Assembly (NCBI GenBank): GCA_947359465.1
Contig: OX375879.1
Location: forward strand, 125,893,260 to 125,957,259
Origin: Metellina segmentata
Lineage: Eukaryota; Arthropoda; Arachnida; Araneae; Tetragnathidae
Length of the DNA stretch: 64,000 bases
Direction of reading: 5' to 3'
Shown here: one piece after another, positions 12,550 through 24,685 of the stretch
Position numbering within the stretch: the first letter of the stretch is position 1
How the letters are laid out: every line of letters begins with the position of its first letter
Made by a program: the position numbers and the translations under genes
Notes under the pieces: model-generated
Databases searched by the model: none
Told to the model about the DNA's origin: nothing
The model's input: only the letters and a program-made list of their open reading frames with translations

Positions 12550-12815
12550 TTTATCTTTATTGAAATCTAATTTTGCGCACTAAGTTTAAAGGAAGATACC
12601 ACTTCCTTTGAAACCGCCTATAGCACGTTACTTCGCAAACTTTTCCGTTAATTTTCTCAGAAGTATAGGGAAAACAGCTTTGGTTACTCCATGCATGCTG
12701 CTTTCTCAATACCAATCTTTTACTATTTTCTTCCAACACAGTTTTAAAGGTCCAAACACCTCTACATCAAGAGGTTGGATGGTATTAGGTGGCAAACATA
12801 ATATTATGATTTGAT
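12550..12815 (-). pseudogene. pogo/Tigger-type (DDE_1) transposase remnant
   Basis: Read on the minus strand across two frames and an in-frame stop, the segment gives LPPNTIQPLDVEVFGPLK and then VFPILLRKL and GGFKGSGIFPLN. This order matches the C-terminal part of pogo/jerky-type transposases, which carry LPPHxT..LQPLDVxVFGPLK and later FPxLLxKL and GFRxxGIxPLN. Too decayed to work. Confidence 0.6.
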
Positions 12816-12850
12816 TATCTATATCTTTTTTTCACAGTGCCGTATGTTAA

Positions 12851-13806
12851 ATGGCTTCTGTGACATCACTACTCTGCATGTTTGCAGATGATACTGCAAT
12901 ACTGGCACAAAGTAATTACTTACCAAATATTACTAAAACACAAACTACCTACACGCACTCGAGTCCTGGCTTGTTAGTTGGAAAATCCAAATCAACGTCG
13001 ACAAATGTCAAGCTATACTTTTCACCAAGAAAAGAATTCTACCCCAACCCGTTAAACTTTTTAATCAAACTATCCCTTGGTCCCATAACTGTACTTATCT
13101 AGGTGTCACGTTGGACAGAAACTTAACTTGTAATAAACATATATCCACCCTTAGAGCCAAGTTCCTTGCGGCAAGAAGTATTGTTTATCCCCTAATTGCA
13201 AGGGACTCTGCATTGTCCATTAAAAAATAAGTTGCTCATATACATTTCCATGCTCAGATCAGTAATCAGTTATGCTTGTCAGGTCTGGGGATATGCTGCT
13301 AAAACCCATATGAATAAATTAGAAGCTCTTCAAAATTCCACACTGAGAATCATCACTAATAGCCCATGGTTCTACAGAAATGCCAAAATCCGTGAAGAAC
13401 TCGGAATTCTTGAACTCAAACAGTTCTTTGGCAAAATCAGTAAAAAATTCTACAAATCCCTCATCCATATTGATAAACCATCAATAGCGCAGATCCCCAG
13501 ATATGACCATCGTCAAATATCCAATTCTAAAAGACCTCGAGCCATTCTTAACTATTTACCCATGACTAACGGTAACCGTACACGGTAACCGCTTATTACG
13601 TAACGCAATTCCAAACCTCTTTTTTTTCCTCCGCTCCGAAGAATATTTTTTTAGCGCTTTCCATCACGTGGTACGACTGAACCAATCAGATCGCTCGAAA
13701 ATCCGCAAGGAGAAACGTTTCAAAACGAATTTTCTCTTTCCGAGAATTGTTATGAAACCTTCCTTTCCTTTCCCCCCCTCTCACTCCCGCTAGATGTTCG
13801 GTTCTC
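12851..13806 (+). pseudogene. LINE A family 3' fragment (RT end and 3' UTR)
   Basis: Begins within the catalytic FADDTA motif (near 12,884) and follows the same order as 4,985-5,735 of LINE A, with many substitutions and frame changes. One copy of the 3' UTR unit follows and ends in GATGTTCGGTTCTCC. It is 5'-truncated, the usual result of incomplete reverse transcription, and older than the arm copies judging by divergence. Confidence 0.85.
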
Positions 13807-14300
13807 CATTAGGCGGGACCACCTTTTGTGTTTTGATTTATACATGAATGCGAACTTGATTTTCATCACTGTTTAACTGTAGTTTTGAAACTTATTTTAG
13901 CTTTAAAAAAAATAATTTATTTTAACTTGCAGAAAACTTGATTTTGTACGAAAAATATATTATTTATTACAAAATAAAACTGACCCTTATTTACAGAATT
14001 CTAGTCGAAAAATTAAAAAAAAAGTCATCGAATTTATTCTTGTACTAAATAAATGAAATTTTAGCTTAGCCAAGTAGAATTCCCAGATTAATAAAATAGT
14101 AAATTAAAATTATATCTGGTCTATATTGATCATTTTTTAATTTAATGAGATTAACAAAAACTTCTTCAGGAAGTTAGAATAAAGAAAAGACATTATTTTA
14201 AAATAAGTTTATTTTAAAACAAGTTTATTTTTTTACATAGAAATTAATCTCTACCAGACTTTTATTTTCTATGTAAAAATATAGAATCACTACCAGACTT

Positions 14301-14422
14301 CTAATGAAAATCTGGTAGTGATTCTATATACTCGGCGAGTTGGCCAAACAACATCTTCACCTGACCCAACAACAATTTCTGTTGGGTCAGGTAACTCTTC
14401 TTCTTGAGTATTGGGTGGGTTC
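14301..14422 (-). CDS. Putative spliced gene, last exon
   Basis: Minus-strand exon predicted from a splice acceptor (TTTTTTATTTATAG before 14,422) to a TAG stop at 14,301. It continues in phase from the exon at 14,883-14,915. A second frame is also open here, so phase is the deciding evidence. AATAAA-like signals follow at about 14,230-14,260. The encoded tail is helical and Lys/Leu/Gln-rich, with no known domain. See exon 1 (19,074-19,131). Confidence 0.4.
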
Positions 14423-14882
14423 CTATAAATAAAAAACACTTATTAAAGTTTATGCTTACGTATGTAACAAAAGATGCCAATATCTCGGTCGTTAACCGTA
14501 ACCACAGGGTTAAACAAGCTAAAGTAAGAATTAATTTTTTAATTTATTTTATTTAGTAAACAATTTTAGGTAAATAAAAAAAAATAGAAAAAAACTTATT
14601 TTTGGTATGAAATTAGTAAAACCTCTAGAAATAAATAAAATTTGTCAGTTGAAAATCTTATTTATTTTTGAAATCACCATGATTGTAGAAATTTCAAAGC
14701 ATTTGACAAATTCTGTGAGTTTTTCTAGGGTGTATTTACTTAGTTATAAAAATGTAAGATTTGTTGTGATTTAAATCAAGTGATTAAAATATTGACACCC
14801 TGGTACATAATATAATTTACAATAAACAAGTAGAATTTTTTTTTAAAGATATAGGTTTAATTTTTAAACTGTTTGTACTTAC

Positions 14883-14915
14883 CTCTACTTCTACGTGAAC
14901 TCGATTTCCTTGAGC
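14883..14915 (-). CDS. Putative spliced gene, 33-base Ser/Arg exon
   Basis: Bounded on the minus strand by an acceptor (TACTCTATTCTAG) and a strong donor (GTAAGT). Both boundaries are phase 1, the same as the other proposed exons. It would encode the Ser/Arg stretch SRKSSSRRSR. The exon is very short but both splice sites fit the consensus well. Confidence 0.42.
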
Positions 14916-15685
14916 CTAGAATAGAGTAAACGAAATATTATAATTTATATATTATTATTTCACATGCTTCGAACCGTGATTTTCTCTAAAATATTAGGGG
15001 TTAATAATTTAAAAAAAAACTTAATTGTATTTATATATTTACCAAAGTATTTTATTATATTTATTTTATTATTTCTGATCATTTTCTAAAACAAAATTGC
15101 TTGTATATTGTATTCTGATCAATTTTTATGTTTGACATCATTTTTCTCAAAACATCATTTTCTTGCATTACGCGCATGATTTCTCCAAAACCGTTTCATA
15201 GAAATGCATGAAATTTTTACTGTATGTTCTCACTATGTATCTAGATTTAATGACGAACATTTATGAATTTCTGTCAAAACCAATTAAAATTATTACAAAT
15301 TAATTGAAATTTTTTTTTAATTTTGAACGTTGAAATTAAAATTTTTTTAATTATATAAAGACTTTGAATAGAGATTTTATTCTTCATCATTTCAAAGAGT
15401 CAATACTATTCTGTGCTTAAAAAAATATTTGAGCAAAAATATTGAAATCTTTTTGAAAAAAGCTGCGCGTAGCAAAAGTCAATCAGAAATTAAAAACATT
15501 TTTTTAAAAATTAAATTTGTTATAAAATTTTATTTTAAAATATTTAGTTCAAATTTGAACTTGATTTTAGTAGTTCCATATGTTTTCTTTCATATCCTCA
15601 AATTTCTCATTCCTATGAACTATATTTCAAAAAATACAGAAGTTCGCAAAATGTATGCAAAAAGTGGCATGCCAAACATTCCCAA

Positions 15686-16648
15686 GTGTGTCGGAAAAAC
15701 CATACTGGCTCATCCGGTAAAATGGAAGCAGATGGGATGGTGAAACTCTTTCAAAGATCTGAAAGTGAAAGAGGTGTGCGATACTTAAATTACATTGGGG
15801 ATGGGGACTCTAAAACTTTTGTTTCCATATCAGACTGCCATCCATATGGTGAAAATTTCAAAGTGTCGAAATTAGAATGTATTGGACACGTTCAGAAGCG
15901 GATGGGCTCTCGTCTTCGGAAATTAAAAAAAGAGTATGGTGCTAAAAAGCTGCAAGATAAAAAATCTATTTCGGGGAAAGGACGGCTGACAGATAACGTC
16001 ATCAACCAGCTATCTGTGTACTATGGGAATACAATTCGTCAGCACTCCAGCTCGGTAAAGGAAATGAGGAACGCCATATGGGCAATATATTTCCATACAC
16101 GTTCAACTGACGACGAACCTCTGCATAGCTTCTGCCCAGCTGGTGAAATGTCATGGTGCAAATACAATCGAGCAGTAGCAGAGGGAACAGTCGACGATTT
16201 TCACCATAAATCTAGTTTGCCACCAGCTGTTATGGACGTGATAAAGCCAATTTTCAATGCTTTATCACTTCCTCAGTTACTAAACCGCTGCCTTGGTGCT
16301 TTTACACAAAATGCCAATGAGTCAATGAACTCTCTGATTTGGCAAATTTGCCCAAAGATATCAGGAAGCGGTCGCAGAATTGCTGAAATCGCGGTGCATG
16401 AATCGGTTGTACTATTTAATGAAGGCCGCATGGGTAGATTACAAACTATGCTTAAACTAGGACTTTCTATAAGCGAAAATGCCATCAATGCACAAAAGTT
16501 AGCCGACATGCGAAGAATTTTACATGCAGACAGGAGAGCGAAGGAAAACACGATTTTAAAAAGAAGAAACAAGAGAAGAGCAAAATCGCTCTCTGAACTG
16601 ACATTTTCTAAAAAGGAAGGCTCAACTTATGAACCAGGTGGATTTTAG
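15686..16648 (+). pseudogene. Mutator-like transposase fragment (PF20700-type)
   Basis: The open frame matches the core of the invertebrate Mutator-like transposase family. It has TGSSGKMEADG, then YIGDGDSKTF (catalytic Asp region), ECIGHVQKRMGSRLRKLKK, the GRLT/YYG region, CPAGEMSWC, and TQNANESMNSLIW. Homologous sequence continues a short way upstream in another frame (about 15,660-15,690), so the N-terminal part is frameshifted and then lost. It lies inside the large intron of the proposed minus-strand gene. Probably inactive. Confidence 0.72.
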
Positions 16649-16659
16649 CTATTTGGTAA

Positions 16660-18180
16660 GTTAAGCACATAAATTTTTTAAGCCAAAAATTCACTTCAGT
16701 AATTGAAAACTTTTAAAAAATGTCTTTTTCGAGAGTAATTATTTTCTTGCACCGTAAATATATATTCCATTTTCCTTCAATTACTAAAAATTTTCTGATT
16801 GTATTTGTGAGAAATTTTAATAACAAGTGTAGCATAGCATTATACTTAAATTTCACCCCTTTTTAAAGCGCTGAAATATAAAAAATTTATGTTATAGTAA
16901 AAAATAACTTTAAAGTCATTTATCTCAAAATGAGTTTTTTTGATGATACGCGCACAATATCTAAAGAACTATTGAATATTTTTACTTGAAATTTTCACAG
17001 AATATGTATTATGCTATGTTCTGCTAATTGAACCACAATTTAGCTTCATTTTCTCTCTTAAAAAGTTTTGTGGGGGGGTAGAAAAGTTGAAATTTTAGCT
17101 ATTTTTAACCTTTTATTTTAATATGGTACATAAAATAGAAATTAGATTTAAATGTGAAAAAATTGTGCTTCAATTCCTTCAACTGACTGTTACGAATACC
17201 TAGATACCCAAAATATTGTCAGTAATTATACGCGTAAGGTGGTTAAATAATATTTTCTTCAAAAATTATACCTGCATTTATTACTCTCTCAAAAAAATAC
17301 ATACCAATATTATGGTTTGTAAAAGTTTGTACTAAAACAGAAAGGACAGATATTTTTCTTGAAAAAAAGTTAAGCTCTCATATGTATTGTTTGGGAGATA
17401 TGAGCTGTCGAATTTGACTGATTTTTCCCCACTTTATCGAGTTTTAAGAGTCGTATGTCCCCTTAATAAGAAAACATAGGTTGGTTAAAATTAAATAAAA
17501 TTACCTTTATAATGCTCTTGGTTGGGGAGTGCCTTTCCTTCTTTTCTATTGCTTAGATTGGAAGTTTTGGGTATTTCACATCATCCCTCATTTATATATG
17601 TGGTACCCAGGGGCTGTGACACACATTTTGAAAACCCCTAAGCTAACTGATAAATGCCTCAAAAACTTTACTTCTCACTTGTGTTTTTTTAATTAATAAA
17701 ATAAATTAACTCTTTAGTTTATAATTTTAAATTAAACTGTTATATATTTAGTTTAAGTATTTATAGTATGAATACTGTTAATCGGGAATGTTTACACATT
17801 ACTCTTCCTGGCATTTAGATTTATAATGTCATGTGTGTTTACATCACTGTTAATCAGGAATATTTATATAGTATAATATTAATAAGTTACCACTGGCTGT
17901 TGTAATCTTTTATAATATGCATTAATTAATCCAGTTCCCTCTGAGCTTGGTGTATTCATTAGTGTTGAAATCCCCATGAGAGGAGAAAAATTATAGCAGT
18001 TGACCACATCTGTGATTTTCCTATGGGGTAGTTCTAAAAATGTAAGATTAGTTGTGATTAAAATCATGATTTTAAGCGTTAATTTAAATCTTGACACCCT
18101 GGATATTACCCTAAACGTTCCCGAAATTAATTTAAGTTTGCTTTGTATAAAAAAAACTATATCTAAAAAGCATATACAAA
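16660..18180. other. AT-rich spacer sequence without recognised genes
   Basis: No convincing coding frame. A ~70-base repeat ending in TTGACACCCTGG occurs near 18,037-18,104 and also near 14,746-14,810. It looks like the end of a dispersed element that I cannot name. Confidence 0.55.
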
Positions 18181-18187
18181 CACTTAC

Positions 18188-18202
18188 CTTGTGTAACCAG
18201 CA
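18188..18202 (-). other. Duplicate 15-base microexon (second copy)
   Basis: A direct 46-base duplication (18,186-18,277 covers both copies) repeats the microexon with its donor GTAAGTG. The gap between copies would be a 31-base intron, probably too short to splice, so at most one copy is likely used. Confidence 0.35.
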
Positions 18203-18233
18203 CTGTATCTAAAAAGCATATACAAACACTTAC

Positions 18234-18248
18234 CTTGTGTAACCAGCA
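18234..18248 (-). CDS. Putative spliced gene, 15-base microexon
   Basis: On the minus strand TGCTGGTTACACAAG lies between an acceptor (CATCTGAAAACAG) and a donor (GTAAGTG). Fifteen bases keep the phase-1 boundaries shared by all exons of this gene. Confidence 0.38.
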
Positions 18249-18327
18249 CTGTTTTCAGATGTAAAGACCTAGTAACTATAAAAAATATTACATTTATTTA
18301 ATGAATGACATAAATAAATATACATAC

Positions 18328-18390
18328 CACTAAACATATCTGTCCATAACAAATCTTTCACAAGGGTAATTCCATGGCGACTATCTTTTT
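18328..18390 (-). CDS. Putative spliced gene, exon 2
   Basis: A 63-base exon between an acceptor (AGTTTGTGTGTAG) and a donor (GTATGTAT). The frame set by exon 1 is the only open one through it. Boundaries are phase 1 at both ends. Confidence 0.42.
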
Positions 18391-18490
18391 CTACACACAA
18401 ACTTTATTTGTCATAGTATCTTAAACAGGGTGTTATTCTTCTCTTGAAAGATGGTTTTATGATAGTAAATACAAAAATAATATTTAAAAG

Positions 18491-18495
<5 letters not shown>

Positions 18496-18537
<42 letters not shown>
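18496..18537. repeat. TA microsatellite
   Basis: A (TA)n run of about 42 bases inside the first intron of the proposed spliced gene. Confidence 0.9.
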
Positions 18538-18541
<4 letters not shown>

Positions 18542-19073
18542 TGAAAGATGAAAAAAATAATATCTGGGTTGGCATTTACACGGAATTACCCACAAGTTTA
18601 TCTTTGAGGGTACCTTTTATAAATGATTATTAATTCTTTCGATCTCAAACCAACTAAAATCACCCTTTTGGAAAATGCCAAAATCGACCGGAGGATTTTC
18701 GGGCGGAGGGTGGTATATCTTGTGAGTAAATGCCTCTAGCTTTTAGAGAGGAGTGTAACTTCATTGTATAACGTTGAATTAGAAAAAGATGCCGTGATTG
18801 AAAAAAGAACGACACACTATCAGGGAATAAGATGAAATTATCAATCAACTCATTGTCCAAATGTCTCAACAAAGTTTAATCCCATTTGAAGAATACGATT
18901 TGGACTGAGACACGTTGTTTTTTAAATAAAAAAAATAAAACTCATACATGTGAGGATTGCAGTGAATTTCGTGCACGTAAAAATGAGAGGTACCGGTGAT
19001 GTCGCTACCAAATTGTAAATAATTTTTTCTTTAAAAAAGGCTACAATGATTTATAAAAGTGGTATCATCTTAC

Positions 19074-19131
19074 CTTCTATTTCGACGGCGGCTACTTCGT
19101 CCATCTTCTCATCTATCATAGCTTGGGCCAT
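19074..19131 (-). CDS. Putative spliced gene, exon 1 with ATG
   Basis: On the minus strand a TATA box (TTATATATAC, about 19,168-19,178) lies some 40 bases before an ATG. The ATG opens a 58-base exon ending at a GTAAGA donor. The proposed gene uses exons 19,074-19,131, 18,328-18,390, 18,234-18,248, 14,883-14,915 and 14,301-14,422. All junctions are phase 1 and the total is about 96 codons. No family is recognised. TATA-to-ATG spacing resembles that of the viral genes at the right of the window, so viral or host origin is open. The acidic start MAQAMIDEKMDEV has no signal peptide. Confidence 0.45.
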
Positions 19132-19588
19132 GGTTTGAGTTGAATGAGAGAATAGGATGGTACTACATGTATATATAAGCTGCGAGAGGCAAGAATCCCC
19201 TATTGCTGTTTTGAAATAGCCAAGGCCAATTTTGGGTCACGCGTGTTATTATATAATAATAATATATACATAAAGATCTAAAGTACGTAGCAAAATGTTC
19301 TAATTGTTCTATAACGTTTAATTACGTTGCGCGGAAAAACGCAATAACATGTTTTTAAAATAACCCAAGGCCAATGTTGCAAAAATAACCAATATATTTT
19401 TTGCAAATTAGATCGCTCGATTATATAACCTCTTTTTATAACTGTTTTACCCCACCTGACCCTAATCCCTGAATTTGCTACAAGATAAAATCAAACAAAT
19501 TCACTGAATGCATTGAGAATTTAAAAGACAAAGATTACCACACCAATTGACTTAAAGGTATCATAGTTTTGTTGAATTGTTATTCAAA

Positions 19589-21143
19589 TCTCTCTATATT
19601 AAAAAAAAGTTACCGCCGCCGCCGCCGCCGCCGAAGAATTGAAATTTTTGTTGTTTAGCTCCATTCTTAGACGGTTTCCCGAGAAAGTACTGATCGGAAA
19701 AATATGAAATTAACATGCTTTGTTCTTCATCGTATTCCCTGGATAATTATTAAGATTTTTTTCCGATGCGGCTATTAGTTTAGGTTTTATTAAGTGTTAA
19801 AGTTGAAGAAGTGAAATTTCTTCCGCGAGTGAGCAAAACACATTCAAAATTTCAGTCTTTAGTCGTGAGTTTTTTTTTAAGAGTACCTCTCAACGTAAAT
19901 TTTTGCAGCTCGTCGAGTTTTTTTTGAAATTTAAATGTGGTTCTTGATAATATTTTTTTGAAATTCGGGAAAAATCGGGACATTTTTGTTACTTTTTTTT
20001 AAAACTGCCGTATCTATATCTAATTACTATTAGTTTTTAATTTTTAAAATATCGCAGTATACCTCAGAATATACTCTTTCTTACGGTACTATTATTTTTG
20101 AAATCGGTTAATAATTAAATTGGATGCGATCAAAAGTTCGTGATACAAAATTCGGAATCTTCGGATATTTTCGCTACGTTTTGTTAAAACCGTTATGTCT
20201 ACGGCAAAAACCATTATTTTTTAAATTTGAGAACATCACTGAATACACTACATTACACTCTTTCTTATGGTACAATTATTTTTCAAATTGGTTAATAAAC
20301 AAAATCGATGCAATTAAAAGTAGGTCATACAATTTTCGGAACTTTCAGATCGTAACTTCCGATACAAAACTAAAATGGTCATATCTATATAGTATTACTG
20401 TTAGTTTTTAATTTTAAAAATATTGCAGTATACCTCACAATGTACTCTTTCTTACGGTACAATTATTTTTAAAATTGGTTCATAAATAAATTCGATGCAA
20501 TCAAAAGTTGGTGACACTAATTTCGTATTTTTCAGTTCGCATAGCTGGTTCGGCAAACAGCAGTGGGTTGCATTTTCTACTATCGGGTTTGCCAGATATC
20601 AAATTTATCGTAGCAACAATTGCCATAAAAACGATTTCTTTTTATTTGGCGAGGAAAAAGGCTCGCTTTTTTCCCTCTGTTCTCAAGACAGTTTACCGAC
20701 AAAGTACAATGTATTGATATTAACACTGTTTACTTAAAATTGTACAGGGAACAAGATACAGAAGATTTTTTACTGATGCGGCTATTAGTTTAGGGTGCAT
20801 TAAGTGTTAAAGCAAAAAAAGTGAAATCAATTGCAAAAGAAGTATTGGTTTGAGAAAGCAAACCAAACGGGATTGCGTAGCAATCCCCGGGGTCGGCGAG
20901 CGTAAGCGAGCAGGGCGCGAAGCCCTCGCTGTGACGTCATGTACCGGAAAGTGAAATCAGCATAATACGAATTATTCAGATAGTTTCACTCTGTGGTTGC
21001 GAAGTTGCGAAGCTGTTGGTTTGCGAAGCAAACCAAATGACATCTGTGAAAGGAGTGTTGGTTTGCGAAGCAAACCAAATGGGATTGCGCAGCAATCCCC
21101 GGGGGTTGGCGAGCGTAAGCGAGCAGGGGGCGGAGCCCCCTAG
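19589..21143 (+). mobile_element. Non-autonomous Helitron (right arm only)
   Basis: A 1,555-base insertion absent from the left arm. It begins TCTCTCTATATT, close to the usual Helitron TC 5' end, and ends with the hairpin GGGGGCGGAGCCCCC directly followed by TAG (CTAG end). It lies exactly between A (19,588) and T (21,144). The left arm has the uninterrupted site (ATTCAAA then TTATAA) and no target duplication. Inside are a CCG microsatellite, three ~195-base repeats (about 20,040-20,530) and several small palindromes. No RepHel coding sequence, so it depended on another element. Confidence 0.88.
20850..21143 (+). repeat. Palindromic modules at the Helitron 3' end
   Basis: Repeated small palindromes such as GGTTTGCGAAGCAAACC, GGGATTGCGCAGCAATCCC and GGCGAGCGTAAGCGAGC lead up to the terminal hairpin. 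One of them also occurs alone at about 1,190-1,212 and in its mirror near 37,590, which suggests a related, degraded element there. Confidence 0.7.
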
Positions 21144-21602
21144 TTATAAAAAAAACTAAATCCAACAGACTATTACCATTTAGTCATACATGGTTCAATG
21201 GTAACTTTCACCGTTTCATTAGCATTGCAGATAAAAATAAAAAAAATGCTTTTGTCAGCCTTTAAAAAAAAAGTCTACTAGAGGACAGCACGTCTCTGAA
21301 AGTGTATTCTGCTTATGAAAATAAATAAAAGTGTACGGTTTATTAATTGCGTTAGGGTGTCAAATCAGTAAATTCATCAAAGTATTTGGAACATATCTTA
21401 CATTGTGAACACAGAACCAGTTTTATTTGAAAGTAATAATCAAATCATATGCTTTTAAATTAACATGGCAATATTTGTCCGCCAGAAATTTTATTCGTTG
21501 AACGATTCCAATTCTAAAGTTAAATGCAAGAACATAAAGTAATTTTTTTTTTAATAAAAAGTATTGTTCAAAGCGTTATGTCTTGTTAATAAAAAGGGGC
21601 TG

Positions 21603-22600
21603 ACAACAGATTGAACGTAGACCAGAGATTTGAGAAACATGACCCTACAACAGATTGAACGTCCACCAGAGATTTGAGAAGCATGGTTATCTGAAAGATT
21701 TGAGAATCATGACACCAGAGATTTGAGAAACATGACCCTACAACAGATTGAATCATGACACCAGAGATTTGAGAAACATGACCCTACAACAGATTGAACG
21801 TGCACCAGAGATTTGAGAAGCATGACCCTACAACAGATTGAACGTGGGCCAGAGATTTGAGAAGCATGGTTATCTGAAAGATTTGAGAATCATGACACCA
21901 GAGATTTGAGAAACATGACTCTACAACAGATTGAACGTGCACCAGAGATTTGAGAAACATGACCCTACAACAGATTGAACGTCCACCAGAGATTTGAGAA
22001 GCATGGTTATCTGAAAGATTTGAGAATCATGACACCAGAGATTTGAGAAACATGACCCTACAACAGATTGAACGTGCACCAGAGATTTTGAGAAGCACGG
22101 TTATCTGAAAGATTTGAGAAGCATGGTTATCTGAAAGATTTGAGAATCACGACACCAGAGATTTGAGAAGCATGACCCTACAACAGATTGAACGTGGACC
22201 AGATTGAACGTGGGCCAGAGATTTGAGAAGCATGGTTATCTGAAAGATTTGAGAATCATGACACCAGAGATTTGAGAAACATGACCCTACAACAGATTGA
22301 ACGTGCACCAGAGATTTGAGAAGCATGACCCTACAACAGATTGAACGTGGGCCAGAGATTTGAGAAGCATGACACCAGAGATTTGAGAAGCATGACACCA
22401 GAGATTTGAGAAGCATGACCCTACTACAGATTGAACGTGGACCAGAGATTTTGAGAAGCATGACCCTACAACAGATTGAACGTGCACCAGAGATTTGAGA
22501 AACATGACCCTACAACAGATTGAACGTGCACCAGAGATTTGAGAAACATGGTTATCTGAAAGATTTGAGAATCATGACACCAGAGATTTGGGAAACTTGA
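21603..22600 (-). repeat. Minisatellite (right arm)
   Basis: Inverted counterpart of 10,806-11,692 built of the same modules, but about 110 bases longer and with some modules in different order. Copy number therefore changed after the arms separated. Confidence 0.88.
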
Positions 22601-23169
22601 CATCCTGCCCTACAACAACAGATTTAACGCGCGAGTGTTGCTGTGAATCGGACCCTCAGAATCCCAAAGCTACACCAGGATGCTAATTATTATTATTTTT
22701 TTTTAAATACACATTGGGTAAAAAAAAATATTTGTATTCACCTGTTTGTGATTAATTGAATTGTCGTGCTTCTCTCACGCCAATCTTGTTGCATTTTTTT
22801 GGACGTGCAGCATTTAACCTTTTCGCATGGGCTCGTATTTTGAAAACAACTTCATTCGTGGGCTCTTTCAGAACGCGCGTTCCTCTAGGGGGGGTAAGAA
22901 AATTTACCACAGGGTTCGAGTAGAGGGGTGGTCACGGGTCTTTGTGTGAAACTGGGTGAGATAAGAGCGAGCGTCTCCTGTTGATAGCTGAACATTCACC
23001 CCTCTCTTTAAGAGTACACAGGTTGGGGGAAACTGATGTTTCTTGACATTAAGCACTGGAATTCTCAAAATGGTGTTTTGAAGTCCATTATCTTATTTTC
23101 ACCAAAAAATGAACAGAAGCTATACTTCCAAAACATTAAAAAAAAATTACTCCAAATTTATCACTGGCA

Positions 23170-23707
<538 letters not shown>

Positions 23708-23819
23708 AAATGGGAGCTGGTGCCGGGATTGCCCCATGCAAATTGAACGTGGACTAGAACCCTAGAGAGCCATCATCATCGCAAACTGTGAGTACATTTT
23801 GCTCATTTTTAAGATAAAG

Positions 23820-24680
23820 ATGTCATATTTTGGTAAAGCAAGAAAGGACGATATTTACCGTCTTGCAACGGAATTAGATATAGAAATACCCTCAAATGCG
23901 ACAATTTCGAAATTAAAAAAGTTAGTGACGAACCAACTCGATTACGATGAGGAGTATACAAAAACACTTCTGGATACAATAATAGTTGAAAGAATCGAAA
24001 AAGAGCAGCTGGAGAAAGACAAACAGCAGTTAGAGAGGGAAAAAGAAAAAGAAAAAGAATTACGCCAATTTGAATTGGAAAAACTGAAACTGCAAAATGC
24101 GACACAAACAGTTAGGGAAAATCACATGACAGAATCGAACACTGCATGGGATAGAGGAAAGGAATTATCAAAGATAATTAAATGTTTTGATTCGAATGAA
24201 TCCAATGATATAAGTACGTATTTAGCGCTGTTCGAGAGACAAGCGACGAAAATCAAAATCGAAAGTGAAGATTTTGTAACGCATTTACTAGGTTTATTAC
24301 CCTTAGAGATAGCACAGATTATAACTCGCGAACCGGAGGAAAGATCTAATGACTATGAACACATAAAAGAAATCTTACTCAAAAGATTTAAACTTACGTC
24401 TGAACAATTCAAACAAAAATTCCTGAATCATAAAAAGGAAAGTACAGCCACTTGGCGAGATTTTGCGTTTGAAATAAGTCATTATTTTGACGAATGGTTA
24501 AGAGGACTCAAAATAACAAATTTTGACGAGCTCAGGGAACTAATGGTATCCGAGCAGATAAAACGTAGAGCGCCGTTTGAAATCAAAACACACTTCATAG
24601 ATGACTGGCATCAATTAAAATGCGCAGAAGTTATAGTGAAAAAGTTAGAGGAATATGTGAGAGTGCGAGGTTGCAATTAG
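23820..24680 (+). CDS. gag: LTR retrotransposon gag
   Basis: Starts at the ATG giving MSYFGKARKDDI. It has a short SAP-like N-terminal segment, a strongly charged coiled coil (EKEQLEKDKQQLEREKEKE, residues about 65-95), and an alpha-helical capsid-like region (about 110-285) with ISTYLALFERQA and LLPLEIAQ. The zinc knuckle is not here but in the next frame. Gag forms the particle that packages element RNA. The TAG stop at 24,678 lies 6 bases before the first ATG of the pol frame. Confidence 0.85.
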   Translation: MSYFGKARKDDIYRLATELDIEIPSNATISKLKKLVTNQLDYDEEYTKTLLDTIIVERIEKEQLEKDKQQLEREKEKEKELRQFELEKLKLQNATQTVRENHMTESNTAWDRGKELSKIIKCFDSNESNDISTYLALFERQATKIKIESEDFVTHLLGLLPLEIAQIITREPEERSNDYEHIKEILLKRFKLTSEQFKQKFLNHKKESTATWRDFAFEISHYFDEWLRGLKITNFDELRELMVSEQIKRRAPFEIKTHFIDDWHQLKCAEVIVKKLEEYVRVRGCN

Positions 24681-24685
24681 GAAAA

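Noticed and set aside
17505..17551. Additional exon of the spacer gene
   Set aside because: The donor is good, but neither acceptor keeps the phase-1 frame of the other exons.
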